A stretch of DNA of 64,000 nucleotides from Holothuria scabra (Eukaryota > Echinodermata > Holothuroidea > Aspidochirotida > Holothuriidae), in contig CM074187.1 of NCBI GenBank assembly GCA_037179385.1, positions 2,728,001-2,792,000 on the forward strand, read 5' to 3'. The notes under the pieces are model-generated. The model worked only from the letters and a program-made list of their open reading frames with translations. It was not told the origin of the DNA and made no database searches. Made by a program: the position numbers and the translations under genes. Shown one piece after another: positions 37,801 through 49,800 of this stretch; within the stretch, counting starts at the first letter, position 1, and every line of letters starts with the position of its first letter.

Positions 37801-40800
37801 TAATCAGCCAATAAGATTGCTAATTTGTGGTCAGGACAGAAGGAAGGATAAGTCTCCTATGTTGTTATATGGAGAAGTTTCAGCCTGTGTGTTTTGTTAT
37901 TACACACGACTTATGTTATTTTATCTTTAGCGCAGACAGTTTGACATCATCAATTTATCAAGGGGTAGCCTTCAACCACTGATGTTGTGTAAGATGCCCT
38001 TAAAGTTGAGACTTCTTAACTTTTTTTCAACACCAGCAAACAATATCAGCTTTTTTTGGCATCCCAATATAAATAATTTATTATTTTCCAAGAAAGTATT
38101 GTCTTGTTCATGTCAATCTAATTCTTTTCTGTATGTGGTGTTACCTTGTCAGTAAGTGGAAACTGCTCTGATGCCTGTAACCTTATATTATCCTTTTAAA
38201 TAGACACCCTAGGGGATAAAATATCAGTCGGAATATAACATTTCTATGAATTAGAACTGATAAGATGTACTTGGGAGGGGGGGAGGTCAAATATACTGGA
38301 AACACCTGTGAGATTGTGTAGTACAGTAGTATTTGGTACCAGGGTTGTCACCCGCCCAATTTGAGTGTCGGCTAAACATCTGGCCCAATATTTGTACGTC
38401 ACCCTACCCCCCATGGAATCCACCTCATTTTTGACCCATTAATTTTTCAGCTATTATGAAAATTTTATTTTTTTTTTTTCAATAATTCAATCATTTGCAG
38501 TGTAGAAAGGGAAAGTAAGAAATTCCCTCCCGAACCACTCATAAACGCTTACCGCTAGCCCTAGATGTAGTACGGCAAGTTTTGCAAACCCTCTCAGTCA
38601 TTCAGTCATACCATCGTAACGTTATGTTTATCGTAATCTGTTCGGACCAGGACTAACGGAGTTGCCGCTGATTCGATAAATCAGTACATCATTTATACTA
38701 CAAAGAATAGAAGGGTAATAGCCGCCTTGTGATACTAAAAGTGTACGCAACTGCATTATGTGCAATGAAGATTTTGGGCTGTATATAATGCATACCTATC
38801 ATCATGTGTGCATGGCTTTCTCCGTACAAATTACTTTCAACGTTCGCCGAATTTTGTAATATCAATTCTAAACGCCCCCAAATAGTTTGTTCACATTTTT
38901 CTCCCAAAAATCGGAAGTCTTTGAAATTGCATGCGATGTACCACACGGTGTGCTGTAGCAAAAGAGAGATTCGTGAAAGTGTGTTACGAAGAGTTTAATT
39001 CCCTCGTTTCTTTTTATGTTCGTCATTAAGAATGTGGTTCCCGCCATGCATGTTGTAGTATCTTGCATATAACTGCATTATTACACTTGCACAAAATTAG
39101 CGATAGCATGCTGTTTCCAGCACATACATTACTGTGTAAATAAAGCGGTGCAAAGCCCACGCTGTATGTACGAAGTTTGAGAAGAAGATTGTCGTCAGTT
39201 GATCGTGTGAGGCTCCGCCTACAAGCTTATGAGTGACAGCGATACATGCCTGTGTGAGGGATCTACTCTTCAATGTTTTGAAAAACTTGGTAGGGGCATT
39301 GTGAACTGATTTCAGAAAAAAAATGCACGTTGCGCAGCTTTTTAGAGACGATCGTTGTATACCAAATACAGCGCTATATACCGGTATAAAGTAGTATCGT
39401 TGAAGCCTTACCGTACAGGCAGGCAAAATACTGCGTGTATATATATGTCAAAGGTCATACTACTGTTACTACGTACTTTCACTTTACAGAGCTGAATTCG
39501 TAAATCCGACTATCACTCTTATGGTAACTTTTTTAATACTTCTATTTATCTTGCCGTCTCTGAATTTCTCAAAATGATATTCAGCTGACATCACATGGGT
39601 ATTGAGTGTGTTCAAAATTGTCACAAATCCATGCCAAATAACGATTTCACAGACTGCATTTTTCAAGTAGAAGATCATTTTTGTGCCGGTCGGAAGCCTT
39701 GCATTTTAGGTGTTGTACCGGTCGGCAATGTCTAGTGCCAGTTAGTCCTAGTCACTGAACGTCACCGTATAATCCGCTCCTTGTAGTCACTCCTTACTAC
39801 GGTCACTGGCCTACATGTACAAAGGTAACGACGTTTTAAGCCAAAACAACAAACTGAGCTCTAATTACGATGGTATGGTTCATGGAACAAATTTGAGTTA
39901 ACATAATGATTTTGAGCATTCTTAAATACCATTTATACCTTGTGGAATGTTTAATACCAGCGAATTCATAGCAAAAGGCAGGAAAAATGTGGTGCCATCC
40001 TTCGCAGTAACATCTACATCTTGATCGGCTGCTACTGTGTTGCATGATGGGAAGGACTTCCGCTCGACAAGATATTGAAGACCAATTAGTAAGCGCGGCT
40101 AGTCAATACTTGTACGTCATATAGTAAGCTCTCTGTACATTATGAAATTGTACAGTCACTGCGTAGGTTGCCCCGTTTTATATGAGGTCACATGACAAAC
40201 ACTGACTTCTTCAACTGAAAAATTACTCTGCACAGGCTTAACGTTACTCGCAGAATTATCCAGCCAAAATTTCCCTTTTAAAGGTCTTATTTCGTTAACA
40301 GACTGATGTGGAAGGTGAATGTGATGACAAAGATCATCTGTGGAAAGTTTGGTGAGAAAAGGTATCTTTTTGGGGACGTGAGGGATGCCTACTCACGCGT
40401 GAGTAGGCAAATGAGCTGTGTTTTTGTGTATACCGGGCAAGGGCCCAGAAATGAAGTGTATAGCATAGGAACGTAATGCTGGGTCCTGTTCAAGGGCTAG
40501 TTAGTCCCGACTGGCACCGACCGGCGTGGTGACAACCCTGTTTGGTACCCTCTATGTTCTTGATGATAAGTTGGTTGGACAGGATTAAACAACCTACCAA
40601 CACTCAAATGTGTTAGGTAGTAACTATCAACTAGATAATAAGATGAAGTTAAAATATATTGTTGATAAGAATATTTGTGCTGTATTTAACAGATAATAAT
40701 CTGGAGGGAAATACTCATTTAGAATGAACTAGGTAGCAGGACATGCATGAAAATAAGTGGAGGGTTGTCTCCCTCCCCATTAAAAATATTCGATAAATTA

Positions 40801-43800
40801 CGTATTATGCCACCTCTTGGAAGTACAATTTGTGTTACATGTTTTTGGGAACAAAAAAAAGGCATCTGTGGAGAGGAGCATTGCCCATGAATCCCCTAGT
40901 TAGACAAATGCTCGTAGCAGAATCCAGTATACAATAGGGTAGGCTTATATCTATATATATATTGTAAGCAAAATCAGTGCAGCACGAACAATTTATCAGT
41001 TTTTTCAAGGTTATCTTCTCATCCCAGTTTTAATTCTCTTAATCTCATTGCCTAAACAAGGGTCTTTTTATCCCCCATGTGCTGCAGACACCAGCACATC
41101 CTTGTGAGCAAACAAATTTTTGTTGTGTGCAACCAGAATGTTCAATGTGTATGTAATATGAAACATGCTACCCAAACTTCAAACCATTTCTTGCATGTTT
41201 AAGTTGTAAAGTTTTTTGTGGCTTGTGAGTCCATGTGATCAACTGTTTCTCCCATACTGCCATTATCTTTATGTAAATTGGTTACAGTTTAGACCAATTG
41301 TATAGACGAATTCAATCAGCACTTGTGTTTAGTGACTGTAGGCAGCCATTAGTGAGGTCCATCAGTCTTAAGTCATCTTCAATATTGTCTTCATGAATTT
41401 CAAACCCTCATTTTCAGTGAAATTGAGGGAATCAAGATACAATTTAGTGAACAACCATCCATGATACAGGTGAGAATGGAAATTGAAAGACTAAAGGTAA
41501 TGGACCCCAGTTATGTCCAACAAAAATCAGACCATCACTTAACTGTCAGGATTTGTCTACAGTATACCATTTAGTCAGGTCTGAAGGATTTCAAACTGTC
41601 AAATGTAAACAATGCAAACAATCTTTGAATTATGTATTAGCTGAAAATGCTTGTAGTGCAGTGGATAAAAACCAAACCTAAATAGAGGGCCCATGTGTTA
41701 GAGAAACTCAGATTTAGTATATCACCACATTACATCCCAGTGCAGTACCTTCCCAAAAGCTTGAAAGAAAATAAAAGTCAGAAATATGTAAACAAAAAGA
41801 TTTTTTTTGTTTGTGTGCTTCCATACATTGCTTTGGCTCCTTTTGTCTTGTCATGCCAGTGTACAGCCATGTACTGTAGTTCCTATTCTCTCTAAGGAGA
41901 AAAAAATTTGAACCAGACATGTACTCCAGGAATCAGCCATTCTTGGAAGATTAAAGTATACTTCAGGGCTTTTTTGTTTTTTGTTGGCGTATGTAGAATA
42001 TAAACATGTTGAAAAAACAGAGATACTAAAATTTCTTCAAAAGTTGCCCATTTTGGCACGGTTTCAAACAGAGATACTAAAATTTCTTAGAAGTTGCTCT
42101 ATTTGGCACAGATTTTAGAAAAGCAGCATTTTTTAAATGCTTATTTTTATTTGCAACCCTTTCCATGGAAGTAATGTCACACTATAATAACTCATTCTTC
42201 TCTTCCCTTGAGAGTAATTACTCCCTCCTCTCTGCCCTCGGTCTCTGCCAAAATTTGGATTAATATGGCATGACCTTGATACTAATTTATATTCCTCCAT
42301 GGACAAGGAGGGCATTTGGCTTCTGTTTCTGGCAAGCTTAGCTCTGGCAAATAACCCCACAATTTTTTTCCCTATGTTTTAGTTTTAGGCCTCAATATAC
42401 AGAAGGAATTAATCGTTCCTGGTTAGGAATAAAAAAAGACAGGTTATTCCATTATAATTTCAAAACAGAGGTGGTTTGGAAACTCTGCATATCTGTACTT
42501 AAACATGGTGTTTCTTCTATATGGAAGTATAAGGTATGCCCTGTCATCGCAAAATATATTGGGGTTATTTTGTTGTTTTAGGTTTGAGACAAGTTTCTTT
42601 TTTTGATAGACCAATCATGTGTAATTATTTTTTTTTCTTTCAGTCTTATTTCAATTCTCCAGTGTGTTGGTCACAGTGGTCATGGTCACAGTCATTCATT
42701 TTTATCCAAAAACAATCACTCCCATTCCAAAAATGGGCCAAAGAGAGAAGGAAAGAATCTGAATGTCCGTGCAGCCTTTATACATTGTGTTGGAGATTTA
42801 CTTCAAAGTGTTGGTGTCTTAGTTGCAGCTGTCATCATTAAATTTAAGGTAAATATAAAATTCTTATTCATATGAATTCATAAATGGTACGTATGTAGAG
42901 TTTGAATCAGGGGAAAATTTTGAAGCGGGATGGGGTCTGATTACCAAAGAGGCCCCATATGTTCAACAACATAATAACAATGTGAGGCTGCCAGAAACAC
43001 CTACAGCAGAAAAAGTGAGGAGCTAAACCCTCCAGCCCTTCCCCCATCTCCCCAGTTCTTGGAAATATTTTGAGCATTTAGAGACACCCTGCCTTTGGCA
43101 TAAACGTAGAGAGCCCATCTCCCTATCTCAATCTGTTTTGTGTCTTATGATTTTCCTCATTTCCACAGAATAGTTTCAGTAACAATATTTAACAGGTAGC
43201 ATCCAGTTACAATTAACCCTTTACCGTTGTTTAATTGGGTCCTTTTGGACCCATGCGAAGAGTGCGTCTGTCAGCCATCTTACTGCTTCATGCAGAGCTT
43301 GAAACTGCATGCGTGTAGCTACCCGAAAATTTGGCCACAACAACGAGAGAGACAATAGTTTAAGGTCACAGGGTCAAAAGCCTATGGAAGCTGACGCGGG
43401 GCGTGCTACGTCCGCTTTTCCGCCCACTCCCGAGATGCGCGAATATGCCCCGGTTGGAGCACAACGGTAAAGGGTTAAGCTTGGACTGTCAAATGGCTAT
43501 GCTTTTGCATTGCCACTGTGATGTGGTTTACAGTTATTTCAGGGGGTGTGCAGTACTACAGTAGTACACTACGAACATTGGGGGAACCTAAAATATGGAC
43601 CAGAACCACCAGGCCAGTATACAGTGTGCCCTCAAAGCAAAAACCATTACCCTTTAAAGCCTTCCAGTGGGACCTGTACTCTAGGCACTCTATGTTGAGA
43701 GGACACATTTAGATATCTTAAATGTTCAGGTTTTCGTGTAGGACGTAGGATTTAAAGTGGATCTGCCAGGTATTAGCAATTGTTTGTGAAATTGTGAACA

Positions 43801-46800
43801 ATGTGAGTCTCAGAACATTTGATAGTAACAACGGGTCCCATCTTCCAGAGTTCCAAAAATATGATGTTGTCATAGTGAAGCTGGTCTGTTCAGAAAAGTG
43901 ATTTGAGCTCTGGGAGAACTTCCTTTTTGGCCCCTGTATATAGGGACCATTGCTCAATCATTATAGTCAACCAGTCACCCAGTGTAAAATTAAGTTCTGT
44001 CATTGTAGCCATGTATGGTGAACAAGGGATGTCAACCATGTATTTATAGATGGTTTACTGTATTGCCTTTTTATTATATGGGATATTTTATTGCATGAAT
44101 ACTACCATACTACGTAGTGTTAATGTCATTTTTATCGCTTCCTTATCAGCAAGGTCATGTTTACTGTACAGTATTGAGGGCAATTACATTTCTATTGTCA
44201 GTGGTTTATTCCATGTGTGTTTTAAAGTATGGTAATACCCACAGGTCTGTACTATTGTACGTATGTAGTTGGGTTAGTAAGGTGGTTATCTGGCCCAGTT
44301 TCTATTCTAACCAAGTGGTTCAATTCAAATAGGAAACATCCTTTTTCCAGTTTGGCTCACTGGCATGTTTTCCCTAATAGACCTATTCCCAAATAGCAGT
44401 TACAATGAATTGTGGGATAGAGTTTTGGGTGTGCATCAATTTTCATCACAGTAAAATGCCATTGACAAAAATCACAAACACCCAAAACTCTATCCCACAA
44501 TCCTTTGTAATTGCTATTTGGAAATAGGTCTATGTTTTGTTTATGCTGAGCACCAGGGACAATGGCAGTAGGCTCCATTTTTAAAGTCTTTAGCATGACC
44601 AGACCAGGACGCGAACTCCTGACCTCCAGGCTGCAAGTCAGATGCTCTAACCACTTGACCATGCTGTCGGTGGGTAGGGGTTGACTTGCACTCACCTGCT
44701 ACTTTCATTTTTGATGTTTTAAAGGGTTTGTCCTCTGTGAAGTATTTTGAACAAACTTTCTATGTGATTATAGTGAAAAGTTGTAACCATGCTGTGAGCG
44801 TTTAACTTTTTATAAAGTGAGTCCATGATCAACAGTTGGAAAAAAGGGAGAGGCTGGCTTAACTTGAACAAATTGGTTGAAAACGGGCCATTAAATTCCA
44901 TCTTACTAACTAAACTTGTAATTCCTGTTCAGTACAGTAGCACAGGAATTTTGCCAGAAACTCAAAAAAGTTTGGGTGAGGAATTATTTCTGACAAACCC
45001 TTAGTCCAAATTGATGTTGTCCTTAGGCAAAGCTGAGGTTTAGGGGAACAAAAGCTTGCTTCAAGATCCCCTATTTGGTGTGAGTCTGAAGGGTTTTTAA
45101 AGGCTGTTAATTTGTGTAAGTTCAGACATTGCTGAAAAAGTATCCTTACCTTAAACATATAGATTTTGACATTAATTTTTTTTGTTTTTATGGAAGTTAA
45201 AAGGGGGGAGATTGACTAAAAGAACAGACAGTCAACATTTCCTAATTTTTCTAGTCTGTCTGAAAAAGAAAGATATGACTGTTGTATTTACATCAGTTTG
45301 TTGTTTTGTGAGATTCTCAATTCATAGTTTGGTTGTAAATTAATGGTTCATGGATTTCTATTGTATTTTGGTTTGGCAAAGAATAAAACTCAGCAACATA
45401 ACAGCTGTATCTCATCCAATAAAATGACGTGCACCTGTTGTTATTACATAAACTGGTTTGGATGACAGAGTAAATATTTAAAAATGTTTGAAAAGTTTAC
45501 CAACTTGTCAAAATTCAACCCCACCTGCCCTAAACCAAGTCCTGTCTCTCAGATTTTGAACAATGAGATTTTTAACCCTATGTTTGTGTAACAATGATAA
45601 ATATGCATGTTAAGATGCAGGTGAGGTGTTGATGAGGATGTGGATGATGCTCATTGAATTTTGTGGTGAATGTCTATCTATTGCTTGGTTGCAGCAATAT
45701 CGCTGTAATGGAAATATTTCCAATGTTGTCAGTCTTTGTGGTAATCAGTGTGTTCCCACTTGAGAACGACCAGGCGATCAGATCCGGTTCAGATCCCGCT
45801 CAGGCGATCAATTTGCAAGTGGGAACGCTCTCGTTCCCCGGATCAGATCCCGAGAGCTTGATCGCCCCTTCGGGGAGGATCAGACCGCGCACAGGCGATC
45901 AAGAAAACAAGTGGGAACACAACGGGGGATCAAGGTTACCTGAGATCAGTGACGTACTTCCGCAGTGAAGCTCCTCACGCCACACAAACGCGTGTAAACA
46001 AACCTGACCTGCACGCATAATTTCGATGAAACAACTTCCTGTTACTTGAACCGGAGGAGGGGATCAGATCTCGCACAGGCGATCAAATGGGAACACTCAT
46101 GCGGTTGGTCACAAACTTTTTCAGTTGATTGAGCTTGGGGCGATCAGCATGGGGGGATCAAGTGGGAACACGGCCAATATTCCCCAAAATATCATTAGGT
46201 GTTTCAACATAATGATTGCATTATCAATGTACAGTTTCTTTGTCAAAAGTAGTTCTCCTAGCTCCTCCAAAATTTTCTGGTGGTCTCTCTTGCTCAGACA
46301 CAAATAAGCTCAAGGATGTACTGTAGTGAGCATACACTGTACATGACACTTTTGTTCAGGCCAGAAGCCGTACAGTGTATCCAACCTGAAGGTATTATTT
46401 GAACACACAGATACTTCTCCTGTTCTAGGCTTTCCTAAGGAAAGTAAACTTAATTAGAAATTTTGACATGACTCTTTGATATGCTTTTGCCTTGTTATTT
46501 AAGTGCGACTGTAACCCATCTTTGTTTTTTTTGGGGGGTTAATTTTACCCTAACATTGCACTTTTCTTTGTGCTACAATGGTTGACACTATGTAACACAT
46601 TCATGTTTTTGGGGCATTAAGCCCAAACTACTAGTCAAGTGGTGAGCTGCTCTTCATCTTTTAAATTTCTGCCTGTGATGTCAATCACAGAACAGTTACT
46701 AAGGCCTTGAGTTTTAGATTTTTCAAGATGTGAAACAAATCACACTTCTCAGGAAATTAAGGAGTGTGGTTGGTGTGCTATTTTATTAAATGTAAACAGA

Positions 46801-49800
46801 TTTATATGAGCTGCCATTCTTCATCTAGGTGTGAAAAGAATCACACTCCTCACAGTGATTTGAGGTGAGTGATGGTGTGCCATCACACTCACAAGCCTTT
46901 AATGCAAGGTTTGGTTAATACTGTAATTGTACTGTGCCAAGTTAACTTTTGCTACCCATTGCCTACATGTACTTGGTGCAATAAAGGAGTGTCAAGGTCA
47001 AGCATTGATTTATTGAAGTTCTTATTGTACAATCAAGTGACACTAAGTGTGACATCATTTTTGAAAAAGAACCCTCTTAAGACACTGTTCCTTGGTATAC
47101 TGATGCAAATTTATTCATGGAACAGTAAGCCTTTAACCTGCTTGTGGTAAAATACGGTTTGGTATGCACCCTTTCAATGCTTTACATGAATGCATCTTTT
47201 GAAAAAGTTCATCTCTTAAATTCTGTGAGGTCTGGACTTTGGAACATTCAAATATTGCACTGATTATGATTAAGTTTTTAATATTGGACAGATGTTTAAT
47301 TTTTTCCATTTTTATTTTTGTTTGAACTACAGTTATAATAGTCTCATCCTTCAGTTTATTGATGTGTCTATCTAAATTGAAATGTAGTACTCATAAAATC
47401 CTTGGAGGCATTTTGTACAGAACATTATGAACTATAGTACCAAATTTGTTGCATTTTTTTTAAACAGCTGTATGGTTGAAACATTTATTATAATCATTTA
47501 TGTTGTTGATGATAACATTTCGTTTAAAAGTGGTTTGATTAAAGCATTTCAAGTACTGTACATGATAGAAGTGTGTTGGTTTTAACATAATACATACAGG
47601 GGTATGCATAGTACCTACCTTTGTCTTCAAGTGTAAAAAATTAATGAAAAATGGCTAAAAGTGAACTTTACTCATGGGAAGACCATATTAATGACTTTCT
47701 TAAGAAAATTAAATTTGCTAATACCTAATTAAAGGGTTTTATCATATTTTAATTTAAGGTTGGAGTAACTATGAGCTGTAGGTGTGAACATTGAGTAAGA
47801 ACCCAACTTAACTACCCAAAAGTCGGGTTTTAGACTGTTTAGTGGTAGGAAGTTTTTAGTACGAGCCATTTCATGTGATGACTATTATACAGTACATTGT
47901 ATGGTATGACATATTTCATCTATCTACGTCAACTTCATTTTCGTCCTATATTTTTGCTGCAAGTTGACATTGTTTAGGTTACCTAATTCATAAGCTTTGT
48001 TTCCTGATTTAAGCTTAGGGTGTAGGTAGTAAAACCTGAAATGTGGCTGTGATAGTAACATCATCTGTTTGGGATGGGATCAGTATCTATATTAACTTCT
48101 TCGAGCTGTGTGGGGCACTGTAGTACATGTACTGTAGGCTTGTGTACTAAGACGTCTTCAAATACAGTAGAGTTTTGTACTGGTCGGCCCATGTTTGTCT
48201 TCTGACTGTATACCAGTGACTGCAGTATTAGTATGGTGTATACACAGTGCTGTTCCTCCAATTTGTCAACAGCAAGGTTGCTGATCGACTGTAGCATGGA
48301 AAGCATTCTAAGTCAGCAGACTGCAAAGCTCTGCATTTATGGAGACAACATTGCCCATAATTGCAAATGTTGTCAAAAATTTTCAGGAAGTATATATTGC
48401 AATAGTAAGTACAGAAATTTCCCTAATTAGCTGCAGAGGTACTGATATGAAGTTCTAACTATGATGCTACTGAAAGTGTAAGATCTTTTGTTATAAAAAC
48501 TTTTGATGTTGAGTTTCATTGTGAATTCTGTCTTGTTTTCTTTACAGCCAGAATACAAATTAGCTGATCCAATATGCACATTTGTATTTTCTGTGATTGT
48601 GCTGTGCACAACGATAGCCATTCTGCGAGATGCTCTAATGGTGTTAATGGAAGGTAAAGTCAATTACTTCATAAATTGAGAGTGTGTGCAGTGCTCATTT
48701 AGCATCACTTTTGCCAGTTAGCTGCATATGACAGAGTCATGTCCTAACTTCAGGTCACTGAATATTACCCATATCTCTTACGTCCAAACTTAGTGACACT
48801 GAGTATGAGGGATATATGGGGTATATCCTAACTTTGTCACACTGAATGTAGCCTGCTGTTAGCAGGCTATTGTGTTTGCGTTTCAACTACTACATTCAAA
48901 AATTGAATATGTTACTTCCGGTACTATAAATACGGCTTCACTGCTGAGCAGTCGACGTTTCCAACTAAGTCACATGGCATACATACGGTATACAATAGCC
49001 TGCCAACTTTCTATCGAATCTCATTTATGACCACCAAAAATCACATCACAACAAAAATTAAAATACTGAATTATATCTCGTGTAATAGGTAATATATATT
49101 CATTGAAAGTATGGCCTGGTACACGTGCCACGTACAAAAGCTAATGAGGTTGTTCGCCATTCATTGTATCAGTTGTATGTACGAGAATACACTACTCATA
49201 CTTGTTTTGTGTACCACGTGACCATCTCATGTTTACTAATTCGTCTCTCAAAATGCGGGATTCATGTAAACGGGAACTGGGGGAAGGTTTTCAGACTCTG
49301 TATATTATACTGTTTCGAGACCTTGATGTATAATGGTTTTGAGAGAGCGCCATCTTTCGGGTACTACAGAGTCTGCTCCGCAGGCGACATTGAGTATGAG
49401 GGATATATCGGTCATATCCCAACTTCCTCACACTGAGTGTGAGTGATATATCTGTTATATCCCAACTTCGTCACGCTGAGTGTGAGGGATATGTAGGTTA
49501 TATCCCAACTTTGTCATGCTGAGTGTGAGGGATATATTTGTTATATCCTAACTTCACAACACTGAGTATGACTGATATATCCTTTATGCCTCAACTTTGT
49601 GACACCTGAGTTTGACTAACATGTCTGTTACGTCCTAACTTTGTGACGCGGAGTATGATGAATGTATTCATCATGTCGTAACTTTGGGACACTGCATGTA
49701 ACATATATATCTGTCGTTTCCTAACTTTGAAACACTGAGTATGAAGAGTATACCTGTCATATCCTTTTTTCGCCACACTGTATGATGAATATTGGTTATA

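Larger units (their letters stand above)
28128..42643 (+). other. Intron 3 of the zinc transporter
   Basis: 14.5 kb, the longest intron, from GTAAGT to CTTTCAG. The copia retrotransposon and the 2.2-kb hAT-type element account for half of it. Nothing assignable was seen at 29950-32305 or 40549-42000, apart from a (TTG)n run near 31863. Confidence 0.85.
42849..48547 (+). other. Intron 4 of the zinc transporter
   Basis: 5.7 kb from GTAAAT to TTTACAG. It contains a piggyBac-type MITE, a SINE interrupted by a hairpin element, a SINE fragment and a GATC-rich inverted-repeat element. I see nothing assignable in 46180-48540, which is AT-rich. Confidence 0.85.

Noticed and set aside
39097..39426. 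A 109-codon minus-strand frame in the hAT-type element as a possible transposase
   Set aside because: No hAT transposase motif (BED finger, DDE blocks or dimerisation region) is visible, and the composition looks random.
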